Notes under the pieces: model-generated
Seen by the model: the letters and a program-made list of their open reading frames with translations, nothing else
The model's database searches: none
What the model was told of the DNA's origin: nothing
Assembly: GCA_050117475.1 (NCBI GenBank)
Contig: JASFMR010000026.1
Span: forward strand, 1 to 36,383
DNA: 36,383 nt
DNA from: Fodinibius sp050117475
GTDB lineage: Bacteria > Bacteroidota > Rhodothermia > Balneolales > Balneolaceae
Direction: 5' to 3'
Part shown: positions 16,825-25,080 of the stretch, in pieces
How positions within the stretch are numbered: the first letter of the stretch is position 1
Layout of the letters: every line of letters begins with the position of its first letter
Translations under genes and position numbers: made by a program

Positions 16825-16874
16825 GGCCTAATCAATTTGCATCTTGAATAATCAACTCAAAGGATATAAAATTT

Positions 16875-17564
16875 ATGAGTGAAAAAGTACGGCGCATGTT
16901 TGCTGATATTGCCGAAGATTACGATCGTGTGAACTCTATCCTTTCTTTCGGCGTGCATCACGGCTGGCGTTCGCGGACCGTTCAGTTAAGCGGAGCGAAG
17001 CGTGGGGATTCCGTTTTGGACTGTGCAACCGGGACGGGCGATTTGGCACTTGAATTTAAGGATAAGGTAGGCGATGAAGGGTATGTACTGGGTACCGATT
17101 TCTGTAAAGAGATGATCGAACATGCTCCCCAGAAGGCGGTGGAAAGGAATCTCGAAGTTGATTTTGAAGTTGCCGATGCTATGAATCTGCCATATGAGGA
17201 TGACAGGTTTGATGTTGCAAGTATCGCATTTGGAATACGTAACGTTGATGATCCTGTGAAAGCCCTTAAAGAAATGGCTCGCGTAGTAAAAGCCGGAGGA
17301 ACAGTGGTCGTGTTGGAATTCGGTCAGCCGAAAGGATTACTTAAATATCCTTATGATTTTTACAGCCAGTATATTATGCCGGCATTGGGCGGTTGGATCA
17401 GTGGTAATCGTGAGGCTTATACCTATTTGCCAAGAACAAGCGCAGCATTTCCTGCGGGAAATGAGTTTGTTAAGCTTATGAAAGAAGCCGCCTGTTTTAG
17501 CTCTCAGATGTTTGAAAGGCTTACGGGCGGCATTGCCTATGTTTATGTGGGCACCGTTAAATAA
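16875..17564 (+). CDS. ubiE: Demethylmenaquinone methyltransferase (UbiE/MenG)
   Basis: The final methylation of menaquinone (and of ubiquinone where that is made), using S-adenosylmethionine. The 229 residues show the class I methyltransferase motif LDCATGTGDLALEF (48-61), the acidic ribose-binding strand GTDFCKEM (73-80), IAFGIRNVDDPVKAL in the middle and the family C-terminal block GNREAYTYLP...GGIAYVYVGTVK. AAGGA lies 12 bases before the ATG. Because the window also encodes a menaquinone-type succinate dehydrogenase with one di-heme cytochrome b subunit, menaquinone is the likelier product. It starts a run of co-directional genes, with fabZ 42 bases downstream. Confidence 0.92.
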   Translation: MSEKVRRMFADIAEDYDRVNSILSFGVHHGWRSRTVQLSGAKRGDSVLDCATGTGDLALEFKDKVGDEGYVLGTDFCKEMIEHAPQKAVERNLEVDFEVADAMNLPYEDDRFDVASIAFGIRNVDDPVKALKEMARVVKAGGTVVVLEFGQPKGLLKYPYDFYSQYIMPALGGWISGNREAYTYLPRTSAAFPAGNEFVKLMKEAACFSSQMFERLTGGIAYVYVGTVK

Positions 17565-17606
17565 AACTCCTATATTAAAGCACATTAAAACAGACATATT
17601 GGATAT

Positions 17607-18047
17607 ATGGACCAGCTAAATATTGAAGAGATAAAGAAACTCATTCCCCACCGGTACCCATTTCTATTGGTTGACAGGGTATTGGAAGTGGAGGAAGGTC
17701 GAATTCTTTCTCTGAAAAATGTAACGGCCAATGAAGAATTTTTTAATGGCCACTTCCCGGGTAAACCACTGATGCCGGGAGTATTACAAGTAGAAGCCAT
17801 GGCGCAGAGTGGTTGTATTATGCTTATGAAAGGACAAATAGAGGATGTGGAAAAGTCTCTTGTGGTTTTTACCGGTATCAACAAAGCCAAGTTTCGTAAA
17901 TCAGTGGTGCCTGGAGATCAGTTGAGGATGGAAGTCAAGCTGGTAAACCAGCGCCGTAATTTTGTTACCATGGAGGGGGTGGCCACTGTAGATGACGAAG
18001 TGGTTTGTGAATTGGAAGCCTCTGCAGCAATAGTTTCAAACGAGTAA
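17607..18047 (+). CDS. fabZ: 3-hydroxyacyl-ACP dehydratase FabZ
   Basis: Dehydrates 3-hydroxyacyl-ACP in type II fatty-acid synthesis and supplies acyl chains for phospholipid and lipid A. This is a compact 146-residue hot-dog-fold protein. The catalytic pair is His49 in NGHFPGKPLMPGVLQ and Glu63 in VEAMAQ, 14 residues apart as in E. coli FabZ (His54, Glu68). LIPHRYPFLLVDRV at 12-25 is the typical N-terminal signature. Many Bacteroidota carry FabZ fused to LpxC; here it stands alone. It is followed after three bases by panB, so the two are translationally linked. Confidence 0.95.
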   Translation: MDQLNIEEIKKLIPHRYPFLLVDRVLEVEEGRILSLKNVTANEEFFNGHFPGKPLMPGVLQVEAMAQSGCIMLMKGQIEDVEKSLVVFTGINKAKFRKSVVPGDQLRMEVKLVNQRRNFVTMEGVATVDDEVVCELEASAAIVSNE

Positions 18048-18050
18048 ATA

Positions 18051-18890
18051 ATGAGTACACAACAAACGTCACATCGACCCAAAAAAGTAACAACTCAAAC
18101 TGTTGTTGAAATGAAAGGGCAGGGTGAGAAGATCAGTATGCTTACGGCTTATGATTATACCATGGCCCGGATAATTGATCATTCCGGGATTGATGTTATC
18201 CTTATTGGTGATTCCGCAAGTAATGTAATGGCCGGTTATGAGACGACAGTTCCAATGACTATGGAGCATATGATATATCATGCTTCTTGTGTAGTTCGGG
18301 GAGTGGACAGAGCTTTGGTTATTGCGGATTTGCCTTTTATGAGTTATCAGGTCACGTCCAAAGAAGCATTGATCAATGCCGGACGCATGATGAAAGAAGC
18401 CGGAGTACATGGCGTTAAACTGGAGGGTGGAAAGCCTGTGCTTAAAACTGTACGCAAAATTGTTGAAGCTGGCATCCCGGTCATGGGGCACCTGGGGCTA
18501 ACACCGCAGAGTATTTATAAATTTGGTACTTATAAAGTCAGGGCGACTGAACAATCAGAGGCTGAGCAGTTAATTGAGGATGCAAAGAATTTGGAAAAAG
18601 CCGGCTGTTTTGCCCTGGTGCTAGAAAAAATTCCGGCCAAACTGGCCGCCCGGGTTACTGGGCAATTAACTATACCGACAATTGGCATTGGGGCAGGAGC
18701 TGAGTGTGACGGGCAAGTTTTAGTTACCCACGATATGCTGGGCTTGAATAAAGAGTTTAACCCACGATTCCTCCGCCGTTATGCAGATATGCATTCCACA
18801 ATGACAGAGGCGGTTCAAAGGTATATTTCTGATGTAAAATCGGGTGATTTCCCCAATGAAGAAGAACAGTACGAGGGAAATGGAAAATAG
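18051..18890 (+). CDS. panB: 3-methyl-2-oxobutanoate hydroxymethyltransferase (PanB)
   Basis: Makes ketopantoate from alpha-ketoisovalerate and methylene-tetrahydrofolate, the first committed step to pantothenate and coenzyme A. The 279 residues form the TIM-barrel PanB family. Metal ligands align as Asp54 (IGDSASNVMAG), Asp93 (IADLPFMSYQ) and Glu125 (GVKLEGG), and the catalytic Glu192 lies in LVLEKIP. VMGHLGLTPQ at 144-153 is also diagnostic. It begins three bases after fabZ. The later pathway enzyme CoaBC is encoded about 6 kb away on the opposite strand, but PanC and PanD are not in the window. Confidence 0.95.
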   Translation: MSTQQTSHRPKKVTTQTVVEMKGQGEKISMLTAYDYTMARIIDHSGIDVILIGDSASNVMAGYETTVPMTMEHMIYHASCVVRGVDRALVIADLPFMSYQVTSKEALINAGRMMKEAGVHGVKLEGGKPVLKTVRKIVEAGIPVMGHLGLTPQSIYKFGTYKVRATEQSEAEQLIEDAKNLEKAGCFALVLEKIPAKLAARVTGQLTIPTIGIGAGAECDGQVLVTHDMLGLNKEFNPRFLRRYADMHSTMTEAVQRYISDVKSGDFPNEEEQYEGNGK

Positions 18891-18955
18891 TTTTAAACGC
18901 CTGTTTCCCGATTCCTTCTAATCAAATATTGTATACATAGAAAAAATCAAAGATA

Positions 18956-19720
18956 ATGAGTGATTCTGAGCGTCCCGTAATTCTAGTTTGTAATGATGAT
19001 GGTATATTTTCTCCGGGTATACGGGCACTTGCAGACGTGGCCTCGGAATTTGGGAGTGTAGAGATTATTGCTCCCGATCGTCAGCAAAGTGCCGTAGGGC
19101 ATGCGGTAACTGTTACAACTCCACTGAGATCACGAGCGTTTCAGATCGATGGGCGATTTAGTGGGCAGGCAGTTACCGGTACCCCTGCTGATTCGGTGAA
19201 ATTGGCACATGACCAGCTGATGAAAAGGAAGCCTGATTTAGTCATCAGCGGTATTAATCATGGCAGTAATGCGGGGATTAACATTCTCTATTCTGGGACT
19301 GTTAGTGCGGCTACCGAAGGAACTATCCTGGGGTATCCTTCTATTGCTGTCAGTTGTACAGACTATGGTGAAGATGCGGATTTATCCGGGGCTAAAGAAG
19401 CTGCCAGAAAGGTAATTGGCTATGTTTTAAGGGAAGGGTTGCCAAAAGGGATTACCCTCAATTTAAATGTGCCTGCAGGTCCTCTCAAAGGGATCAGATG
19501 GACGCGGCAAGCCAACAGTCGTTATGTTGAAGAATTTGAGGGCAGGGTTGATCCTAATAATCGATCATATTACTGGTTAACGGGCCGAATGGAGTTGCTT
19601 GAGGAAGGCGAAGATATCGACGTTAAAGTGCTGGAAAAAGGATATGCTTCCTTGACACCTATTCAGTATGATATGACGGCCTACTCGCTTTTAAAACAAA
19701 AAGAAGGGAAAGAAATTTAG
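18956..19720 (+). CDS. surE: 5'/3'-nucleotidase SurE
   Basis: A metal-dependent nucleoside 5'/3'-monophosphatase associated with stationary-phase survival. The 254 residues are the normal length. Metal ligands Asp14 and Asp15 (CNDDGI), Ser45 (DRQQSAVGH) and Asn101 (SGINHGSNAG) keep the spacing of the Thermotoga maritima enzyme (Asp8, Asp9, Ser39, Asn95). YSGTVSAATEG at 112-122 is the family core. There is a 65-base gap after panB. It converges on the lipase-like gene with only 15 bases between stop codons and no terminator visible between them. In many bacteria surE lies near pcm or rpoS; here it does not. Confidence 0.93.
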   Translation: MSDSERPVILVCNDDGIFSPGIRALADVASEFGSVEIIAPDRQQSAVGHAVTVTTPLRSRAFQIDGRFSGQAVTGTPADSVKLAHDQLMKRKPDLVISGINHGSNAGINILYSGTVSAATEGTILGYPSIAVSCTDYGEDADLSGAKEAARKVIGYVLREGLPKGITLNLNVPAGPLKGIRWTRQANSRYVEEFEGRVDPNNRSYYWLTGRMELLEEGEDIDVKVLEKGYASLTPIQYDMTAYSLLKQKEGKEI

Positions 19721-19735
19721 CGCAATCCCAATTTC

Positions 19736-20596
19736 TCAGTGGCCCTTTGCTTCAAGCATTTTTACGACTCCCAGCCAGAAATTTCGAAATAGTATTTTAC
19801 GGTCATCTTTGATCCTCAAATTCATTTGTTCAAGATGTGAAAGAGATGACGTTTCTATATGGTCACCCCACATGGCGCTTTCTACCGAGACCATCCCGTC
19901 ATTTAGGCCTTCTTGCTCATAGATATGTTTGTTCTGATAGCGAGTAATGACTCGTATAGGTTCTGTTGTACCCTTTCCAACAGCTGAGCTGTATGAATAA
20001 TAAGGTATATCCGGAACATTGGGAGTTTGTGGGTTAAAGACTTCGGTTATATACGTCCGTGTAAGTTGCGTGGCGGAAGCCACAGAATCACTTTTGGTGT
20101 GGGGATAAATACGATCTCCCATCCAGTCAAGAAAGTCGGCTAGTTTATCACGGATAGCTTCCGGGGTTTTCAAAGTCAATTCAGCCAGGCTCGTTCCCCG
20201 ATGTGGAGTGCTAATGGTAGTCAAGGAAGCTACGTGTTCAGCAATTTCAAGTTTTGACAAGGCATAACGAATATCCAGTCCCCCCATACTGTGGGCAATA
20301 ATGTTAACTTTGCCTCCGGGTATTGTTTGGGTAAGCTCATCGATGAGTTTCACCCAACTCCTGGCCCGGGTTTCGATTTTGGCGTAAGGCACAATATTTG
20401 GGGCAAAAGCCAAAACATTATGGGTCCGAAGCTGTAGCGCAACATCGTACAGGGGGGAGGGTTTAACAAGCGAGGCGATTGCCCCATATCCGTGGCAAAG
20501 AAGTACCGGGTGCTTGAGCCGGACAATCTCGGGTTCGGGAAACTCATTCAACTCAAACTTTTTTAGCCAACGGTCGGTGTCAAATCGCTCGATCAT
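19736..20596 (-). CDS. Lipase/esterase-like alpha/beta hydrolase
   Basis: A 286-residue hydrolase of the triacylglycerol-lipase/acetyltransferase-like group. The oxyanion-hole segment PVLLCHGYGA (30-39) and the nucleophile elbow AHSMGG (Ser103) are clear. The acid is probably Asp233 in LNDGMVSVES, and the base His254 in SLSHLEQMN, the placement seen in Burkholderia/Pseudomonas-type lipases. No signal peptide or membrane helix is present, so a cytoplasmic location is likely unless the protein is exported by another route. The start ATG comes one base after the TAA of the upstream gene (20598-20600), a strong sign of translational coupling with that membrane-anchored, deacetylase-like protein. 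Substrate unknown; lipids or short-chain esters are possible. Confidence 0.85.
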   Translation of the reverse strand: MIERFDTDRWLKKFELNEFPEPEIVRLKHPVLLCHGYGAIASLVKPSPLYDVALQLRTHNVLAFAPNIVPYAKIETRARSWVKLIDELTQTIPGGKVNIIAHSMGGLDIRYALSKLEIAEHVASLTTISTPHRGTSLAELTLKTPEAIRDKLADFLDWMGDRIYPHTKSDSVASATQLTRTYITEVFNPQTPNVPDIPYYSYSSAVGKGTTEPIRVITRYQNKHIYEQEGLNDGMVSVESAMWGDHIETSSLSHLEQMNLRIKDDRKILFRNFWLGVVKMLEAKGH

Positions 20597-20597
20597 A

Positions 20598-21569
20598 TTA
20601 TAAGTGGGTTTTGGGAGGATATGTTATATCAATTCCGGCCTTCTTAAGTTCCGGGATTTTTCGTCTTAACCAGGACAAGGTAGTCTCATTACCCATGATA
20701 AGGGCCATTGAGTATGAAGAGCCATTTGCTAATTTGTCGAGCCCTTCCCGGAAAGATGCTTTGCCCATATCCTCATTCAATATCATAGCACTACTGGCAT
20801 CAATAAATGCAATATTTGTTTTGGCAACCAAGGCGGCTTTATGCGCTTCAGTCTGGGGGCTCTTGCTCAATAGCAGCATACTGGCATTTGGCATTATATC
20901 TTCTATTTGCTTTAATTTGTTGACAGCTTCATTCGGACTGGATTTTATCAAATCCTCTCCGTCTCCATTTTGAAGCCAAAATAGAATGTGCCGGTAGTGG
21001 GGTTTAAGTTTTTTGGCCAGTTCATTGGCTTCCATAGGGCTTTCTACTTGTAGCACAATGGGTATAGGTTCCCCCATGGCGGCCAATTGATTAATTAATT
21101 CCTCGTCGGGGATGTCCTTAAAGGACACCAAAATGTTGATCTTATTTTTGTTAAGAATTAAGTCGGGATCTGTCTGCAATGAGATCGTCCGAATTACAGT
21201 GCCCTGATAAACCAGTTCAATATGAACGTCTTTCTGCGGGAAGGAAACACGAGCCGGGGTTTGAATATCGAAGTTGTAAAATGTATTGTTCAATTCAGCG
21301 TGTAACTGGGTTTTAGAAAATTCAAACGGAACACCAACATGATATATTTTGCGGCTGAAATTGGAATTAATTTTTAAAGTTGTTACGCGCAGTTGTTGAT
21401 CACTGATATTAAATGCTGCTAACTCTCTTTGAATAAGTGTATCGGCCTGAGCAAGACTTCTGAGTTGTCTTGATCCGCCTTCAGAGGAAATGAATAGCAT
21501 ATATCCGCTAATTAAACACGATACAAAAAGCAGTATCGCAATAAGCCTTTTTTTCTTTTGTTCCTTCAA
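20598..21569 (-). CDS. Membrane-anchored protein resembling a degenerate divergent polysaccharide deacetylase
   Basis: A 323-residue protein with a basic N terminus (KEQKKKR) and one membrane helix (about 9-26), then an apparently extracytoplasmic region. The first part (about 40-130) is an unrecognised beta-rich domain. From about 145 the pattern of short hydrophobic strands, and the C-terminal block MALIMGNETTLSWLRRKIP followed by ELKKAGIDI, resemble the divergent polysaccharide deacetylase (YibQ-like, PF04748) family. The DD and His metal motifs expected of an active enzyme are not visible. The only possible start is a TTG at 21569 (an in-frame TAA lies a few codons upstream; the next ATG is inside the helix). 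It is coupled to the lipase-like gene downstream by a one-base gap. The family assignment is tentative. Confidence 0.6.
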   Translation of the reverse strand: MKEQKKKRLIAILLFVSCLISGYMLFISSEGGSRQLRSLAQADTLIQRELAAFNISDQQLRVTTLKINSNFSRKIYHVGVPFEFSKTQLHAELNNTFYNFDIQTPARVSFPQKDVHIELVYQGTVIRTISLQTDPDLILNKNKINILVSFKDIPDEELINQLAAMGEPIPIVLQVESPMEANELAKKLKPHYRHILFWLQNGDGEDLIKSSPNEAVNKLKQIEDIMPNASMLLLSKSPQTEAHKAALVAKTNIAFIDASSAMILNEDMGKASFREGLDKLANGSSYSMALIMGNETTLSWLRRKIPELKKAGIDITYPPKTHL

Positions 21570-21705
21570 GCCAGATATAGATATTTAGTTGGCAGTTGAG
21601 CCGCGTTATAATAGCTGTTATTCTGTTGTAAATCTATCTTAAATTGGTAGAATATTATAAATAGCTTGCTATTAAAGTTTAGATAAACACGACGATAATA
21701 TAAAT

Positions 21706-22848
21706 ATGGCTTTGAGTTTTGCTTCTGTTGTATCATCCAAACAGGTGGAGGCTTTCCATGAGCTGCCATTTAGGGTATATAAGGATTATCCAAAGTGGGC
21801 ACCACCATTTCGCTTTGAAATAGAAAATATCTTTGATGAGGAGAAGAATTCATTTTTCTCCAAAGGAGAGTGTGAGCGTTTCTTGGTGAGCAGAGGAAGT
21901 CGAATAGTAGGGCGTTTTGCTGTTATGAATACTCCTGAACGAGACAAAGTGCTTGACCCCAGAATGGGAGGGATCGGGTTTATTGAGATGGAAAATGATT
22001 TAGAAGTTGCGCATGGAATTGTAGGATTTGCGAGGGATTGGCACCGAGAGCGGGGGTATAAGGCGATGAGAGGGCCAATTAATTTTGGGGAGAATGATAC
22101 CTATTGGGGGCTGTTGGTTGAAAATTATGATGCTCCCCCCATTTACGGTATGTTTTATCATCCGCCATATTATAAGACTTTGTTGGAACAGACTGGAGCG
22201 GTGAAACTTGATGATCACTGGAGCTATAAAAGGGACTTTAGCCAACCGATCCCAGACCGCTTACAACGTATTACTGATCGTATTGAAAGCCGCCCTGAAG
22301 TGGAGTTTCGTCCCATTGACATGAATAATATTTACAGAGATGCAGAGTACATGCGTCAGATATACAATGAAGCGTGGAGTGATCAGGATATCTCGGAACG
22401 AGAAAATGAATTTACAGAGCTTACCCGTGATACAATCAAAACGATGGTTAAAAAGCTCAAACCCGTGATGATACCGGACAGTGTACTTCTTGCTTTTGTT
22501 GACGGCGAGCCGGCATCATTTATTGTTTGTGTACCTGATTTGAATGAAATTTCAAAGGAAACAGGCGGAAGACTGCGCTGGTGGCACTATCCCAAATTAT
22601 TATGGTTCAAACGGCGTGCAAAACATTTAAGAACATTGGTCTATGGGACCCGGCCGAAATTCAGGAAGATGGGGCTGGAAGCATTGACCTTTACAAGAGG
22701 TATACAATATACAAAGGCCGCCGCTCCGTCTTTGAAATACCTCGAAGGAGCCTGGGTGAGCGAAAAAAATTGGTTAATGCAGCGTAGTCTGGAAGCGCTT
22801 GGCTGCTATCACCATAAGACGCACAGGACCTACAAATGGGAGTTTTAG
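21706..22848 (+). CDS. GNAT-superfamily-like conserved protein (YghO-type)
   Basis: A 380-residue cytoplasmic protein with no signal peptide or membrane helix. The N-terminal part (F-R-V-Y-K-D-Y-P-K-W-A-P-P near 22-34, then RGSRIVGRFAVMN) and the later segment VLLAFVDGEPASFIVCVPD look like the central strands of two GNAT acyltransferase-like modules, as in the poorly known E. coli YghO family. A conserved-looking aromatic stretch, MRGPINFGENDTYWGLLVEN, sits between them. The tail has several Trp and Tyr residues. No reaction can be assigned. It is divergent from the deacetylase-like gene, and a histidine kinase gene starts 70 bases after its stop. Confidence 0.7.
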   Translation: MALSFASVVSSKQVEAFHELPFRVYKDYPKWAPPFRFEIENIFDEEKNSFFSKGECERFLVSRGSRIVGRFAVMNTPERDKVLDPRMGGIGFIEMENDLEVAHGIVGFARDWHRERGYKAMRGPINFGENDTYWGLLVENYDAPPIYGMFYHPPYYKTLLEQTGAVKLDDHWSYKRDFSQPIPDRLQRITDRIESRPEVEFRPIDMNNIYRDAEYMRQIYNEAWSDQDISERENEFTELTRDTIKTMVKKLKPVMIPDSVLLAFVDGEPASFIVCVPDLNEISKETGGRLRWWHYPKLLWFKRRAKHLRTLVYGTRPKFRKMGLEALTFTRGIQYTKAAAPSLKYLEGAWVSEKNWLMQRSLEALGCYHHKTHRTYKWEF

Positions 22849-22918
22849 CTTTTTTAAAATTAAGAGGCAGATAGAAAGATCATTATATTTGTGGATCATT
22901 GAGTGTAAATTAGAGAAT

Positions 22919-25060
22919 ATGGATCAGCTTTTATTTCATTTAAATCCCAACCCGGTTCTTATTTATGCTACCGGCTCCCTTCATATATTGGATGCTAATA
23001 AAGCCTTTTTGCAGAAATACGGGTTCAATATTTCAGAATTGGAGAAATTAACAATTAAGGATATCCGTCCCCCCGAGGATATTAAGATGCTGCAAAATGT
23101 ACTTTCCAATTTGGAACCAGAGGGATTAAATGAAACTGAAGTTGTCCGTCATCGTTCAAAAAAGGGGGAGATATTTTATGTCAAAGTCAATTCTCATGCA
23201 TATACTTTCGATGATAAGGACGCCCGTTTGGTTGTAATACATGATGTGACTGATCGGGTCAATGCAGAGAAAAAGGCGCAGAAAGCGTTTGACGAGTTAC
23301 ATCATCATGTAAATCACAGCCCACTGGCCATGATCAAGTGGGATGCGGAATTTCGGGTTATTGAATGGTCAAAAAGGGCAGAAGAGATCACCGGTTATAA
23401 CAAAGAAACTGTAGTCGGTAAAACTCCACATCTTTTTCGTTTTAACAGCAAAGAGGATCTGGCAGTTGTCGAAAATAATATGGAATTACTGATTTCCGGA
23501 CAGAGAGACAAGGCTAACTTTGAAACAGAGATGTATCGGAGGGACGGGGCTTCTGTAAATCTGAGCATCCATGCTTCGGTATTGCGTGATAGTGATGGTT
23601 CTCTTATTTCGGTATTAACTTTCATAGAGGATATTACTGAACAGAAAAAGACTGAAATGCGATATCAACGCCTGTTTGAAAATGCTAATGACGGCATTTT
23701 CATTATGGACAGATATAAATTTGTAGAATGCAATGATGAGGTATGTAATATCTACGGCTGCGAAAAAAATGAAATTTTAGGAAGAACCCCCATCGATTTT
23801 TCACCTGATTACCAGCCGGATGGGAAAGCTTCGAAGGAAAAAGCCAAAGATAAAATAAATAAGGCACTCAATGGGGAACCCCAAGTTTTTGAATGGAAAC
23901 ATAAGAAAAAAGATGGCACTCCCATAGATGTGGAAGTCAGTTTAAATAGGCTGGAGCTTGGGGATGAAGTCTTTGTGCAAGCAATAGTACGTGACCTGAC
24001 TGAACAGAAAAAAGCACAGGATCAACTTCGGAAAAGTGAGCAACTGTTCCGGAAACTCTTTTTAAAAGCTCCCGGTGCAATGATTATGGTGGACAAAGAA
24101 AATAGGGTGAAAATGGTAAATCATAGCTTTGAAGAGTTATTTGGATATACTCAAGAAGAGCTTTTTAACCAGGATCTTGACCGTGTAATTGTAGCCGAAG
24201 AAGAATTCAACTCGGTGCCGAGGATGCCGGGAAAGGATTTTAAAGAGGGTAAATTTTATACGGATGTCACACGCTATACCAAAGAGGGAAAGAAGCTGGA
24301 TCTGCTGTTGGGGGCCATCCCTGTTTATCTTGACAATGAGCCTATTGCCGGCTTCGGTATCTATGTTGATATAACTGAGCAAAAGGAATACGAGCGAAAA
24401 TTAAAACAGTCACTCGAAGAGAAACAAGTGTTACTCGAAGAGATACATCACCGGGTAAAAAATAATCTGGCCATTATTTCGGGATTGTTGCAGCTTCAAT
24501 CGTTTGAGACCGAAGACGAACAAATAAGAAATGTTCTTAATGACAGTCAATTGCGAATTCAATCCATGGCTATTATCCATGAGATGCTTTATCAGTCCGA
24601 AGACTTCATCGATATCTCATTTGAGGTCTATGTTAATAAGCTGATTGATACAATGAAGAATACCCTGCCATTTGACCATCAGCACATAGAGATTAACATT
24701 GATACCGCAGGTGTTTCGATGGATATTAACCAAGCTATTCCTTGTGCAATACTTATAAACGAGTTGTTGACCAATGCTTACAAGCATGCGTTTCAAGGGA
24801 AGGATTCGGGTACTATTTGGGTCAATATGAAAGATTCAAAGAAACAGATTATAATTGAGGTTAAAGACAATGGAATCGGGCTTCCGGACGATTTCTCAAT
24901 TGAAAGCCAAACCTCTATAGGGATGAACCTCATCCAAACGCTTACCCAGCAATTGGGTGGTGAGCTAAAGGTGAAAAATAATAAGGGCGGCTGTTTCAGG
25001 GTATGTTTCGCTAAAACGAAGCGGCGCGGCAGTAGTACCCTGCATTTGGTTACTGAGTAG
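22919..25060 (+). CDS. Orphan multi-PAS sensor histidine kinase (HisKA_2 type)
   Basis: A 713-residue soluble sensor kinase with four consecutive PAS domains (about 1-115, 125-245, 250-370, 380-500), each after the first preceded by a typical TEQKK linker. Then come a HisKA_2 dimerisation domain with EIHHRVKNNL (phosphoacceptor probably His511) and an HATPase_c domain (N box NELLTNAYKHAF, G1 box DNGIGLP, G2 SIGMNLI). There is no membrane segment, so the signal is intracellular; PAS ligands such as haem, FAD or small molecules cannot be told from sequence. I chose ATG 22919 because an upstream in-frame start at 22799 would overlap the preceding gene and add 40 residues unlike a PAS domain. No response regulator is next to it, so it probably signals to an unlinked partner. 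Confidence 0.9.
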   Translation: MDQLLFHLNPNPVLIYATGSLHILDANKAFLQKYGFNISELEKLTIKDIRPPEDIKMLQNVLSNLEPEGLNETEVVRHRSKKGEIFYVKVNSHAYTFDDKDARLVVIHDVTDRVNAEKKAQKAFDELHHHVNHSPLAMIKWDAEFRVIEWSKRAEEITGYNKETVVGKTPHLFRFNSKEDLAVVENNMELLISGQRDKANFETEMYRRDGASVNLSIHASVLRDSDGSLISVLTFIEDITEQKKTEMRYQRLFENANDGIFIMDRYKFVECNDEVCNIYGCEKNEILGRTPIDFSPDYQPDGKASKEKAKDKINKALNGEPQVFEWKHKKKDGTPIDVEVSLNRLELGDEVFVQAIVRDLTEQKKAQDQLRKSEQLFRKLFLKAPGAMIMVDKENRVKMVNHSFEELFGYTQEELFNQDLDRVIVAEEEFNSVPRMPGKDFKEGKFYTDVTRYTKEGKKLDLLLGAIPVYLDNEPIAGFGIYVDITEQKEYERKLKQSLEEKQVLLEEIHHRVKNNLAIISGLLQLQSFETEDEQIRNVLNDSQLRIQSMAIIHEMLYQSEDFIDISFEVYVNKLIDTMKNTLPFDHQHIEINIDTAGVSMDINQAIPCAILINELLTNAYKHAFQGKDSGTIWVNMKDSKKQIIIEVKDNGIGLPDDFSIESQTSIGMNLIQTLTQQLGGELKVKNNKGGCFRVCFAKTKRRGSSTLHLVTE

Positions 25061-25080
25061 AAATTACTACGGAACAAGTT

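Noticed and set aside
18069..18491. Minus-strand open frame opposite panB
   Set aside because: Shadow of panB, rich in His, Tyr and Asn with no family features.
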